NCBI RefSeq assembly: GCF_000582685.1
Contig: NZ_KK073768.1
Coordinates: 1,778,189-1,842,188, forward strand
Direction of reading: 5' to 3'
DNA length: 64,000 nt
Source of the DNA: [Scytonema hofmanni] UTEX 2349
GTDB taxonomy: Bacteria; Cyanobacteriota; Cyanobacteriia; Cyanobacteriales; Nostocaceae
This document shows positions 7,926 through 16,925 of the stretch, piece after piece. Made by a program: the position numbers and the translations under genes. The notes beneath the pieces are model-generated. The model did not search any database, had not been told where the DNA came from, and was given only the letters and a program-made list of their open reading frames with translations. The first letter of the stretch is position 1. Every line of letters starts with the position of its first letter.

Positions 7926-10900
7926 TTGAGACGACTGATCAACTTCTGGGGTGAATTTTGCCCCATCGCAAGCCGCAGACGGTTAATCAACTTGCTTTGA
8001 GAATTACCATCCCTGCTAACCACTGGTCCGACTTCCGATTCCTGTTGCTGTTTCGGTACAGGTTTTTGCAATCCAAATCCACCCAAAAGTTCATTCAACT
8101 TCAAGCTGATATTCACATAAATACCGCCCTGAGACCGATAGCCAGTGAAGTCCCGATCATCGATGCTACCAAAGCTGTAGCCCAGCCCCACGCGCAAATC
8201 AGGTGTTAAATAATACCCGGTTTCCACAGCGACGCCAAACTCATCATAATCAGTCCCACTATTCGAGTTTTGCCCAATCCAGCGCCCTTCCACCGCCAAA
8301 TCAGTACGATAACCAAGTCTGTAACTTGCCCGCATCTGCGCCAAATTCACCGTCCCGTCGTAGCGATCGCCATTTAAATAGGTGACACCATTACGCAGAG
8401 CGAATTTCCCATAAAATTCCCAACGCCAATTTGGGGCATAAATAGCCTCCGCAGAAAATACATGCCCTGTAGCAGTGCTGCCAGTCAATTGCGCTTCGGG
8501 AATTGAGTCAAAATTTTGCCGCCACTCATATTTCAACAAAGCGTTAAACTTATCATTGCTGGGGTCGCGGTAAGCTATCCCAAATCTCAAATTTGCCGTG
8601 TCGCCGAGTTCTTGAAATCTGACTCCATCGCTGACAATACCGGCAGAAGTTGGTAGAAATACATTTGCCTCACCTGCTTGTTGAAAGCGAACCAATGCCG
8701 TTAAAGCCGGAGTAATTTTACCAGAAGCAGCGGCGGAAATAACTAGATTGTTGCCTTCATCGCCATCACGATATTCAAATCTTGTGCTTGCCTTGAAATC
8801 AGGATTATCAGTATATTCAAACCCTAAACTATACACCGAACCAGCAAAAAGTCCCAGTGAAGAAGCCGTTTGACCAACAGCGTAATACTGTTCATTGCGG
8901 GAACCGGCAGCGGTGGCGTTAAAGATATTTCTAAAGATGTACTGGTATCCAACATTTACCTTTAAACCTGGGGCAACCCGAAAGCCCTGATCTAATCCTA
9001 CGGCTCCTTGACCTTGAAACCCATTGAAACCACTTAATACCGAATAGCGACCAGTAATCGCCGTATTTTCTGCTAACTTGCGATCGAAAATCGTATCCAA
9101 AGTAGTGAAAGAATTGCCGCGCAGTAACTCACTATCATCATAGAATTGGTGAGCGAGTCGCACCGTCACCCCTTCCATAGCCTTCCAATCCAAGCCGAAA
9201 GTACTGCGGTTAGGATAAAGTGGGTCAGAACCATTTATATTTAATTCATTTTGCGCCTGAAAGGTCAATGATTGAGTTAGAGGCAATTTTAGCCGAGATA
9301 CCAACTGATTCGCATTACCATTAAAGCGATCGCTCACCCGATCTTCACGCGATCGATTCACATACTCCACACTCGCGTCTGCATTTCCGATTCTTTGCAA
9401 AATGCCGACGCGGAAGGTTTTTAACTCATTACTAACCCTGTCCCCAACTCGCGTTTGAGGCTGCGGATTGAATAAGTCAAAAAAGTCTACAATATTCCCC
9501 GTAGAGCGACCGTAGTTTTCTTCAAAGTCGTAACCAACAGTAAAGCTGGTGGTGTCTGTCACCCTTGCCAACAATGATCCACCATACCGTGTTTGCCCCG
9601 GTGAAAAACTAAAAGTGGCGTTGTTGGCGAAATTTGGGTCAACTCCTCGATAATAAGCACTAGCGCTGATTCTCTCAGCAATATTACCAAATGCTTCTAA
9701 CCGATAAGCATTACCCGTCACCTCTCGTCCAGTCAGCAAATCGCTGTTAGAACGGGCAAATTCCCCAACAATCCGACCTGAATTCCCCAAGGAAACTAAG
9801 AAATCTGCTCCATACAATTGAAAATCTTGATCGCCTTGGTCTTCTCTTAAATAAGAACCGGCGATGTAAGTTTTACTTTCCAGCTCGTTGGAAAGATTAT
9901 ATTGCAGTCGTCCGCCGTAAAGTTTGGAATCTTCACCACCATCATTTTGGTAAGTAACCACAACTCGTCTCACCAAAGTTGTGCCAAAAGGGTTCAAATC
10001 TGTTGATAGAATTGGACGGCGAAACAAAAGTGTCCCGCGATCGTACTCTATTTCATAATCTTGTCCACGATACAACTGTTCGCGCTGAACCACTGTACCT
10101 GGACGCTGAATTTCCTCTGCTTCTACATAAACAATTTCACTTCCCGGAACAATCAACCGCTTGGAGAGGAAATAATTTCCGCTAGTTCCATTCGGCACAA
10201 AGGTATCGCGCTGGAAACCCTCAATATTATTGGCATACAAACCAGTTACCTGCAAGTTGCCAAAATTGTAGTTACCCTTAAACCCGTGTAATTGACGCGA
10301 GGTTGCCGTATACAACTGCGAGGAACGGTTGAATTCCTGGGTGTTGTAGTCCCCCCACATAAAGTAATCTGGCTCTGCCCCAGGCACCGAAGAACTGCGC
10401 TCAAAGCGGGCGTAGAAGCTATCTATCGAGGGGGCAGTTGAAGTGAAAGTAGAACTGTCACCATAGACGGGATATTGTTGTTCGCAAAATTGAATTCCCC
10501 CAAAGAGGCGATTTCTGCCTTCGCAATCTTGATTGAGGGGACGTTGGCTGTTATATGCGCCGGTAAATAACCAATCTCCAACCTTACCTGTCGCAAACAC
10601 CGCACTATAGAAGTCAACTTGAGTGCCACCAGTGCGACCAGGTGCGAGAAAATCGCTATAACTACCGAAGTAATCAGTTCCCCGCTGTCCAATTCGCAAA
10701 TTGATTACCCCTGTCACTAGGGATGGACGCAGGTAAGTTGTGAATTCAATTTGGGTATAAGCTTCTAGTGGCTGACTGCCAACTAGTTCAAATAAAGAGC
10801 TATCGTTTTGTTGGGGAAATGGTTGACTTCCCCCAGTTGTATTGCTGTCTCCGTAATACGGGATTGATGGTTGCCCGATCGCTTCGGGTGGTAGTTGTCT

Positions 10901-11908
10901 AAAACGATTTCGGGTCTGAATTTTGTCTACCCCAGCCCGAATCCTGACTTGTTGAGGCTTGATATCTGATTGCAAAGTGGCAACAAATTCACCACCGATC
11001 GCCCTAACTTGAAACCCTGGTTGGTCTTTTTCTTGGTCTGCCCCAACAAACTTCCCTGCGGTGGTGGTCAATGTCACCATCACATCTTTGGTAAGGAGTT
11101 GACCTTTATCGTCGGTAATTTGCCCCGAAAGCTTGATGGTAGAACGTCCATCAGCTTGAACTCGCGGATCTCCTACAGGTGTAAGTTCAATTCGTGCTTT
11201 GCGATCCTTTCCAATAATCTGCGGTGTACTACTGGGCAAGATTTCCTGAGTCGTCGGTGGTGCTTGTAGCGGTGTTTGTTGCGACGGTGGAGGAACAGGT
11301 TGTTGAATCGGAGAAGCCGGATTTTGTTGAAATTGAGTTGCCGGATCTTGGGGAAATCCGCCTGAATCTTGGCTCAGTTGGGAAATTTGTGTTATGAGTC
11401 CGGGGAGGAGTGGGGGAGTGGGGGATGAGAGGAGGGGGGGAGTGGGGGATGAGGGGGATGAGGAAGTAAATTCTCCCTTATCTCCCTTATCTCCCTTATC
11501 TCCCTTATCTCCCTTATCTCCCTTATCTCCCTTATCTCCCTTATCTCCCTTATCTCCCTTATCTCCCTTATCTCCCTTATCTCCCTTGTCTCCCTTGTCC
11601 CCTTGTCCCCTTGTCTCCAAGTCCCCTTGTCCTATTGCGGTCGAGGTTTCGGCAGCTCCCCGCAGGCGATCGCCTAAGGTGCTAGCACAAACACTGCGAT
11701 CAAAAAATGGTGTGGCGATCGCTAAAAATACAGGCAACATTAGGGACTGGGGTAAGGCAAGATTTACATGAGGATTCAGACCCCAACTAAACCTTAAAAG
11801 AACCTCTTTCCCAGTCCCCAGTAACCAGTCCCTAGTCCCCAGTTGTCCTATATTCCGCTTCATCCTCAAATTTTTGGCAAAATTTACATAAGTTTTTCTA
11901 GTTTTCAT
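7883..11908 (-). CDS. Large predicted outer-membrane beta-barrel with Ig-like domain and collagen-like Gly-Asp-Lys tract
   Basis: 1341 residues. In order: an unusual long N-terminal leader with a hydrophobic stretch (LMLPVFLAIATPFF); a tract of about 13 GDK triplets near residue 110; a Pro/Gln-rich linker; an invasin-type Ig-like domain (about 230-340; VQADGRSTIKLSGQITDDKG); then about 950 residues of alternating aromatic beta-strands typical of a barrel (YFGSYSDFLAPG, GQDYEIEYDRGTLLFRRPI, YLTPDLRVGLGYSFG). The barrel family was not identified; it is longer than a TonB receptor and has no plug motif. It overlaps the upstream DUF11 gene by 4 bp, indicating coupled translation. Its N-terminus, GDK tract and C-terminus all lie in tandem-repeat DNA. 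Confidence 0.75.
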   Translation of the reverse strand: MKTRKTYVNFAKNLRMKRNIGQLGTRDWLLGTGKEVLLRFSWGLNPHVNLALPQSLMLPVFLAIATPFFDRSVCASTLGDRLRGAAETSTAIGQGDLETRGQGDKGDKGDKGDKGDKGDKGDKGDKGDKGDKGDKGDKGDKGDKGEFTSSSPSSPTPPLLSSPTPPLLPGLITQISQLSQDSGGFPQDPATQFQQNPASPIQQPVPPPSQQTPLQAPPTTQEILPSSTPQIIGKDRKARIELTPVGDPRVQADGRSTIKLSGQITDDKGQLLTKDVMVTLTTTAGKFVGADQEKDQPGFQVRAIGGEFVATLQSDIKPQQVRIRAGVDKIQTRNRFRQLPPEAIGQPSIPYYGDSNTTGGSQPFPQQNDSSLFELVGSQPLEAYTQIEFTTYLRPSLVTGVINLRIGQRGTDYFGSYSDFLAPGRTGGTQVDFYSAVFATGKVGDWLFTGAYNSQRPLNQDCEGRNRLFGGIQFCEQQYPVYGDSSTFTSTAPSIDSFYARFERSSSVPGAEPDYFMWGDYNTQEFNRSSQLYTATSRQLHGFKGNYNFGNLQVTGLYANNIEGFQRDTFVPNGTSGNYFLSKRLIVPGSEIVYVEAEEIQRPGTVVQREQLYRGQDYEIEYDRGTLLFRRPILSTDLNPFGTTLVRRVVVTYQNDGGEDSKLYGGRLQYNLSNELESKTYIAGSYLREDQGDQDFQLYGADFLVSLGNSGRIVGEFARSNSDLLTGREVTGNAYRLEAFGNIAERISASAYYRGVDPNFANNATFSFSPGQTRYGGSLLARVTDTTSFTVGYDFEENYGRSTGNIVDFFDLFNPQPQTRVGDRVSNELKTFRVGILQRIGNADASVEYVNRSREDRVSDRFNGNANQLVSRLKLPLTQSLTFQAQNELNINGSDPLYPNRSTFGLDWKAMEGVTVRLAHQFYDDSELLRGNSFTTLDTIFDRKLAENTAITGRYSVLSGFNGFQGQGAVGLDQGFRVAPGLKVNVGYQYIFRNIFNATAAGSRNEQYYAVGQTASSLGLFAGSVYSLGFEYTDNPDFKASTRFEYRDGDEGNNLVISAAASGKITPALTALVRFQQAGEANVFLPTSAGIVSDGVRFQELGDTANLRFGIAYRDPSNDKFNALLKYEWRQNFDSIPEAQLTGSTATGHVFSAEAIYAPNWRWEFYGKFALRNGVTYLNGDRYDGTVNLAQMRASYRLGYRTDLAVEGRWIGQNSNSGTDYDEFGVAVETGYYLTPDLRVGLGYSFGSIDDRDFTGYRSQGGIYVNISLKLNELLGGFGLQKPVPKQQQESEVGPVVSRDGNSQSKLINRLRLAMGQNSPQKLISRLKELGTGDKGLGTRD
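11472..11597. repeat. 9-bp tandem array encoding (Gly-Asp-Lys)n
   Basis: Twelve perfect copies of tctccctta (11472-11579) plus two tctcccttg variants. The unit is a multiple of three, so copy-number change keeps the frame. On the minus strand each unit reads GGA-GAT-AAG. Confidence 0.95.
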
Positions 11909-12825
11909 CGCTTACCTCCTGAAAAGGCAGGGGTAACTCCAAAATTGATTCGTGCCAAACTACCTGGTGCTAATTTCACCATGCGTGACTGGCTATTTTT
12001 TTCGATAAAGTAGTTGTTAGGTGCTAAAGCGTAACCAGGTAAGCTACTCAAGTCCAGTGTTGCTGAACGATAACCGGATATAACACCTGGCAAGGAAAAT
12101 AATCCTTTCGCATCGGCAACGATGCGATTGCCGTCGTCCATATAAATCACGGCGTTCGGTACTCCTGGTTCGTTCGGCTGCTGTTCACCATCAAAGTTTT
12201 TATCGACAAACACGCGACCAATCAAGGTACCACAATCGGAAAGAATACCCGGTCGAATGCGTATCCGATAGCTGGTTTGGTTGCTTGTCAAACTTCCGGC
12301 TCTGGCTTGGGCTAAGTTTCTGCCATCTCCTCGAACTGCATCTGGTGTTACTTCAGCGGCATATACCACAACTAAGGTTTCGTTCGGTTGCAGTCCAACA
12401 CTCGCATTAATTGTCACCGTCCGATTTGAACCCCGGTCAGTGGTTAAAGGGACTTCCCTACCACCGATAGAACCTTTCAACGATCTGTTGATCAATCGCA
12501 CCCCTAGAGGCAGTCTGTCTGTAATCGATACCTGGCTTGTTGCTGCCCTCCCAGCGTTTCTGATGGCAAGGCGATAAACTACTGTTTCGCCCGGTTCGGC
12601 TGCTGCTCTGTCACCTGTTTTGATAATCTCCAAAGCTGCTTGTCCGGCAGTTAAAGTCACCTCATTTGAGCGAACTTGTGGAAGATTGTCTGCGCCAGCA
12701 CCTGCGGTATTCCTGATTACTCCTGTTTGAGCAAAAACAGGTACGCCTACGTAAATAAATATACTGAGCGAGAAAAACGGAAAAAAGAGGCTCTTATGCC
12801 TCAACCATGAATTTATAGAGGTCAT
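11905..12825 (-). CDS. DUF11-domain secreted protein, first gene of the envelope cluster
   Basis: 306 residues. A hydrophobic signal (LFFPFFSLSIFIYVGVPVFAQ) is followed by a DUF11-type beta-sandwich (about 85-190; TGDRAAAEPGETVVYRLAIRNAG ... ITDRLPLGV). A second sandwich with a D-x-N-x-D-G loop (VFVDKNFDGEQQPNEPGVPNAVIYM) resembles the SdrD-B repeats of the downstream protein. Its last 4 bp overlap the start of the 1341-aa barrel gene, so the two are almost certainly one transcription unit. The protein may be a periplasmic or surface partner of the barrel; this is inference from gene order. Confidence 0.8.
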   Translation of the reverse strand: MTSINSWLRHKSLFFPFFSLSIFIYVGVPVFAQTGVIRNTAGAGADNLPQVRSNEVTLTAGQAALEIIKTGDRAAAEPGETVVYRLAIRNAGRAATSQVSITDRLPLGVRLINRSLKGSIGGREVPLTTDRGSNRTVTINASVGLQPNETLVVVYAAEVTPDAVRGDGRNLAQARAGSLTSNQTSYRIRIRPGILSDCGTLIGRVFVDKNFDGEQQPNEPGVPNAVIYMDDGNRIVADAKGLFSLPGVISGYRSATLDLSSLPGYALAPNNYFIEKNSQSRMVKLAPGSLARINFGVTPAFSGGKR

Positions 12826-13717
12826 TGGAAGGCATCAAGCAATAGCAGAGGATTGTTATGGGGTTAGGTTTTTGTGGAAAAACCTAATTCTTTTCTGGGA
12901 TGAATTCATTTTTTTTAGACGCAAGCATCGTATCACCCAACGGGAGAGCCACTTGGTTGGCGTAGCGTCTCCCCCAATCGAGACGGAACGGAAACCGTTC
13001 TTGCCGAGTGGACTCAGTAAATTTTGATAAGTGGTCTTTTAACTTTGATACAATTGCAGTTTTTTCACAATTCCTTTTACACAATCTTTAATTAACTTTT
13101 TTTGGAAGGAGAGCATAACGAGAACATGTGTCAATCTGAATAACACATAATTTTGATTTGACATGCGATCGCTGTTTCTATTTTCAGATATAACGATTAA
13201 ATCACTGGGATTATTGCTGCCATGCTATTAGCAATACTGGTTGTGAAACTTAAGTCACAAAAGTATTACCAAAATTTCACTGTTACCCATGAAAAATACC
13301 GTATAGAACTGTAATTGCAATATAAAGAAAGCAAAAACAGCTTTCCTTAGTCCGCTTACTGTTTTTCCCTTTGTCTTGCAAGGGAATGATGTCGATTGAG
13401 TGGAATTAAATTTTATATTCAGGAAGCAAAATGATGTAAAATGTCCTCCTTCTGGTAGATGAAATATTTTTTGCCCAAATTCACTGCAACACTAAGCACC
13501 CAAAAAGCTTGCCGTTTACTAACTGCTTGTATCTACTGCACCCTAATACAATTACGCCTTGCTAACTACTCCTAGAAAAACATTTCTATTTTTTTGTGAT
13601 TAGAGCATGTTATCAAAGCCGTGTCAATTTTAAAAACAAAATTTGTTACTTTTACAGTAACTGCCAAGATAAATATATCTACTTCAAATTCATGCGCCGA
13701 ATAAAAAGTATTGGCAA

Positions 13718-13799
13718 TTGCTGCCAATAGATGAACACAACTGATGATTCTGAGATTCTACCAGGTTGCTGCCAATAAATTAACATTACTGGATAATCT
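13718..13799. repeat. Pair of imperfect direct repeats (ttgctgccaata core)
   Basis: ttgctgccaatagatgaaca (13718) and ttgctgccaataaattaaca (13766) share a 12-base core and a similar flank with the same spacing. They could be operator half-sites; no known regulator matches. Confidence 0.5.
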
Positions 13800-14127
13800 A
13801 GTTAATTTATTTAACGCATGTATGATGCCCTGAATACAGCCTGAGGGGGTGACAACTTCGTCTCAAAGCCTTGTCAAATGATGAATAATCCAGTAGACGA
13901 TATCCGAAGTTGTAAAATTAGTATTTTTAACTAACACTGAGAGTGATAATACTCAGAAATCATCTTTAAGCCATCAGTGATAGAAAAATTTATTCAGTAT
14001 GTTTTCTTATACTTTTTTTCCAAGTTTTCTACGTATCAGCATATTTTCTAGATAATAAATAAAGCTGATAAAAGATGATACTAACCAGTTAGTCTCTGAC
14101 AATTGTCAAAGATCATCCGACTTTTGT

Positions 14128-14168
14128 CTTGCAGTGTATGGTTGCAATGATGAATCATACACTGCAAG
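14128..14168. other. 13-bp perfect stem-loop
   Basis: cttgcagtgtatg pairs perfectly with catacactgcaag across a 15-base loop. No T-run follows, so it is not a typical intrinsic terminator. It may be a structured RNA element or a protein-binding site. Confidence 0.55.
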
Positions 14169-14246
14169 GATTAGATACATAACGCATTTCTGTTACTAGT
14201 AATTTAATATTTAAAGTAATTTTATTGACATAACTAGGAAACTGAT

Positions 14247-14402
14247 GAAAAAGAGGGGAAAGGGAAACCCTATAAATAAATTTAGGGTTTTCAATTGCGG
14301 ACGCTAATTTTTCAATACATGAAGAAGGCAAAAGGGACGGAGTTATTTGAAATTAATAAAAATACTTCAAATTACTTCTTCCCCTTTCCCGTTTTCCCTT
14401 TA
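14247..14402. repeat. Purine-arm inverted-repeat element, copy 1
   Basis: It begins gaaaaagaggggaaaggg and ends with the complementary cttcccctttccc tract. The sequence inside (aaccctataaataaatttagggttttcaa) resembles the inside of the copy at 47714-47935. It looks like a small non-coding mobile or dispersed repeat. Confidence 0.5.
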
Positions 14403-14836
14403 AGAGTGATCCATAAAAATAAATAGCCTTACGGGTGTTAAGGATCGCTTGAATGATATGCTGGGCATTTATTTCTTCTCGATTCGGGGAGATGCGTTGC
14501 TTTTGATTGCAGTATGCTAAGATGCACCCCCTCCTTAGTAAAATGCGCTTGTCTTATTAATATTTTCCAACAATCGCTTTGCCCAGTACTCAATAACTAT
14601 ACAAAGTTTATATGGTTAATCATTTTATCATATAAATATCTTATCTAATTAAAGTTAGGGGTAAAGAACCAATTTCTAGACCAATACCGTTCAGTTTAGC
14701 TGCATCGGACGAGTGTATTCATTTATAGATAAAACAAATAGGCGAGATTTATTGGTTTTACCCAAAATAATTCTCACCCTAGATGCCCGAAAGGGATCTG
14801 ACCATAGGGTATTGCTTTGTGGTTACTACTTCAATT

Positions 14837-15487
14837 TCAATGCATTTCGTCGTATTCAGTGGCTTCAACTCGTCGGGTTTCTACACGAGGGGGGAGAAAT
14901 TCAGCCCGTCGTACAGGAGCCAGGGGCGGTGTCGGACCATTATAAGGATGAATTACTTGTACGGTACGGGTAGAACGCTGCCGTGGCGAGAACAAAGCCA
15001 ACACACCAGCGACAACAACACCACCGCCAATCGTTAGAGTCATACCTGCCACTGCCCAAACTATGGGTGAAGACGACCAAGGAGTTTCAGTCTGCTGCTT
15101 CAATGCTGCTTGTTGAGCTGCTTGGTTATTGACGCTTAATTGAGCTTGGTTTTTATAATTTTCAACTTGATATTGAAGTTGGGGAATTTGCTGTTTGAGC
15201 AGATCGTTTTCTCGCTGTAGCACGTCAAGCTGACTTTTCTGCCGTTCCATTTGCATTCTGAACTCTTCGGTTCCGCTGGGATTGATTGGCGCAGGATTGG
15301 GGTATGGTTGCCCGTAAGCAGAATATTGTCCTGGCTGCATCATTTGCGGTGCGACTACAGTAGCTGGGATTTGCGGGGCAACAGCAATATTAGGTTGTAG
15401 ATTTGGAGTACCTGTCCCTTTGAGCAATACGATCGCTGCTAGACCAGCTACAGCAACTCCGCCGATAAATGCCATACTTTCACTCAT
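14837..15487 (-). CDS. Two-pass membrane protein with coiled coil, unknown function
   Basis: 216 residues. An N-terminal hydrophobic segment (MAFIGGVAVAGLAAIVLL) is followed by a Pro/Gln-rich stretch, a coiled coil (about 75-120; RMQMERQKSQLDVLQRENDLLKQQ), and a second membrane segment (about 135-165; IVWAVAGMTLTIGGGVVVAGVLALF). The tail is basic. No family was recognised. Translation starts at an ATG after a purine-rich ribosome-binding region (gggggagagg). A 23-codon frame ends across this start, so coupling is possible. Confidence 0.65.
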   Translation of the reverse strand: MSESMAFIGGVAVAGLAAIVLLKGTGTPNLQPNIAVAPQIPATVVAPQMMQPGQYSAYGQPYPNPAPINPSGTEEFRMQMERQKSQLDVLQRENDLLKQQIPQLQYQVENYKNQAQLSVNNQAAQQAALKQQTETPWSSSPIVWAVAGMTLTIGGGVVVAGVLALFSPRQRSTRTVQVIHPYNGPTPPLAPVRRAEFLPPRVETRRVEATEYDEMH

Positions 15488-15551
15488 CGCCTCTCCCCCT
15501 CAACTGCGACGTAATTATAACCATTTGTGATTTACTCACTCTCACACTCAT
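15480..15551 (-). CDS. Possible 23-aa leader peptide
   Basis: An ATG placed 5 bases after an AAGGAG ribosome-binding sequence opens a 23-codon frame (MSVRVSKSQM...). Its TGA overlaps the ATG of the 216-aa membrane protein gene in another frame. The arrangement suits translational coupling, but a frame this short could be chance. Confidence 0.3.
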   Translation of the reverse strand: MSVRVSKSQMVIITSQLRGRGDE

Positions 15552-15559
15552 CGAAACTC

Positions 15560-15975
15560 CTTGGGTCTGAAACCCCGTCCTTCGCTTGACGGCTTTATAT
15601 TTGCTCCATTACCGCCTAGGGGTTGCTTAATTCGGTGTGCCGTTGTATTGCACTTTCAATGGGACAATTACCATTTCAAATCTCACAACCCTGTACGCAT
15701 AACGGTTTTGTTCCGAAGAACCTCCCTTTCGGGGTGATGTTAGCTTAGACCTGTTATAAGAGCTTGTTGGGCTTGCAACACTAAACCAGTGACCTTAGTT
15801 TTGTTTAATCACAAGCGACAGAGCGGGGGACTAGCTTCGCATTGCCCTCGGTGTCATGACTCAAATAACGTTTACCTATTTCTAGGTGGTCGGGTCAGAA
15901 TGGCTTGATGATTTCTCATTCAAGCCCTATGCATGACGGCTAGGGTTCCTGACTATTTATAACCTATTCAAGTTT
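15560..15975 (-). ncRNA. Structured non-coding region, possible ncRNA or transposon-end remnant
   Basis: Read on the minus strand, the region has several stems: gggcttgaa/ttcaagcc-type pairing near 15910-15930, cctttcggg near 15725-15740, ccgtc/gacgg around a short loop (15576-15593), and gggttt/aaaccc-type pairing at 15563-15577. It is less AT-rich than neighbouring spacers, which hints at selection on structure. The stem-loop end resembles right ends of IS200/IS605-type elements and their guide-type RNAs, but no tnpB is present. The assignment is tentative. Confidence 0.3.
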
Positions 15976-16096
15976 ACATAATACTCAAACCATAAGCGGA
16001 TGTATCAGCTATTTTTTTACAGCTTGATATCTGCTCTTAATATTCAAGAACATATCGGTTAAATTGTCTACTAAGTCAGGGCAAAAAACTTTCAAT

Positions 16097-16152
16097 TTGG
16101 GCATTGGGCATTGGGCATTGGGCATTGGGCATTGGGCATTGGGCATTGGGCA
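16097..16152. repeat. Heptanucleotide tandem repeat, 8 perfect copies of ttgggca
   Basis: Eight uninterrupted 7-bp units followed by a variant (ttgggaa). It is a classic STRR of filamentous cyanobacteria. A second low-complexity block (cccctgctcccc / cagtcccc) follows to about 16255 and reaches the end of the DUF3007 gene. Confidence 0.95.
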
Positions 16153-16239
16153 TTGGGAATAGAAAGAAATGTCCCCCTGCTCCCCCTGCTCCCCTTGTCC
16201 CCTTGCTCCCCCTGCTCCCCAGTCCCCAGTCCCCAGTCC

Positions 16240-16539
16240 CTAATCCCCAGTCTCTATGTCAGCTTGAAGTTTTGCGAGTTGTTCTGGGGTGAGTTCGTCG
16301 AGTCGATGAAGCAAAAAAGCTTTTTCGTATTCTTCTCGTTGCTGATGGTAGGTCATTTTTTGCCCAACTGCACGAAAAAGATAGGTTGCTACCCAGCCAA
16401 TCAACCCACACACTAGCAACGCTTGGCTCCAAATTCCGGCTTTCTGGCTATCTAAGCCTACTAGCTGAAATAATACATACGCCAAGCCACCAGCTACAAA
16501 AAACCCAAAGACAATTCCAACAGCGTCAATCCGTCGCAT
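16240..16539 (-). CDS. DUF3007 family membrane protein
   Basis: 99 residues with two membrane segments (IVFGFFVAGGLAYVLFQLVG and SQALLVCGLIGWVATYLF) and a helical cytosolic tail rich in E/L (LHRLDELTPEQLAKLQADIE). This matches the cyanobacterial DUF3007 family, which commonly follows ndhL. It is the next gene after ndhL here, with a MITE fragment in the 90-bp gap. Function is unknown; the association suggests the thylakoid NDH-1 complex, by inference. Confidence 0.8.
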   Translation of the reverse strand: MRRIDAVGIVFGFFVAGGLAYVLFQLVGLDSQKAGIWSQALLVCGLIGWVATYLFRAVGQKMTYHQQREEYEKAFLLHRLDELTPEQLAKLQADIETGD

Positions 16540-16555
16540 CTCTAGTTATGACTAT

Positions 16556-16630
16556 AAATGAAGTACATTTTTTATAAAACCCCTCTCGTTGTAAAGACGT
16601 AGCAGTGCTACGTCTCTACGTGTATTCGGT
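16556..16630. repeat. MITE family A, truncated copy
   Basis: It carries the inner core of the family: tttataaaaccc, the palindrome gtaaagacgtagca/tgctacgtctctac (16591-16619) and gtgtattcggtta. Both CAGCAG ends are missing. It abuts the ndhL stop codon. Confidence 0.6.
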
Positions 16631-16842
16631 TAAACTTCAATTTGTCGCCGTCTGGGTCGAAGATTTACAAAAGGTGACAAAAGCAACAAACCGGGCAAGA
16701 AGAAGAAGACGAGAAAGTACATAAAACCGCGCTCAAAGGAGCTAGCCACATACCACCGTTGTGTGAGGTACACCAAGGCTGCTGCTGGTATGACTAATAG
16801 ATAAGCTCCAGCCAAAATCAGATACAGTAGGGCTACAACCAT
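16630..16842 (-). CDS. ndhL: NAD(P)H-quinone oxidoreductase subunit L
   Basis: 70 residues, a normal length for NdhL. It has two membrane helices (LLYLILAGAYLLVIPAAALVYL and GFMYFLVFFFLPGLLLLSPF) joined by the conserved QRWYVASSFER loop and a basic tail (RPRRRQ). NdhL is a small membrane subunit specific to cyanobacterial and plastid NDH-1, the thylakoid complex for cyclic electron flow and respiration. The DUF3007 gene follows on the same strand. Confidence 0.93.
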   Translation of the reverse strand: MVVALLYLILAGAYLLVIPAAALVYLTQRWYVASSFERGFMYFLVFFFLPGLLLLSPFVNLRPRRRQIEV

Positions 16843-16925
16843 AATTGTCTCTCTATATAGGGGTGCATCTGTTTTCCATCATAGGCTGAACGCCGATTAG
16901 TTTAACTTTTTTGAGAGGACGAAAA

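Larger units (their letters stand above)
12826..14836. other. 2-kb gene-free region upstream of the envelope cluster
   Basis: No convincing coding sequence; a 66-codon minus frame at 12884-13084 has no family signal. The region is AT-rich. It holds two direct repeats containing ttgctgccaata (13718 and 13766, 48 bp apart), a long-range inverted repeat acaacttcg/cgaagttgt (13852-13913), a 13-bp perfect hairpin (14128-14168) and a purine-arm element (14247-14402). It probably holds the promoter region of the minus-strand envelope operon and possibly non-coding RNA. Confidence 0.6.

Noticed and set aside
11394..11771. Plus-strand frame opposite the GDK tract (Ser-Pro-Leu repeats)
   Set aside because: It is the complement of the 9-bp array. 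The minus-strand frame belongs to a 4-kb gene with a coherent protein.
12884..13084. 66-codon minus-strand frame upstream of the DUF11 gene
   Set aside because: No family signal. It includes a repeat-like cggaac/ggcgtagcgtctccc stretch and ends in AT-rich DNA; it reads as chance.
16097..16152. Tandem 7-bp array considered as a CRISPR
   Set aside because: Units are contiguous with no spacers; it is an STRR microsatellite.
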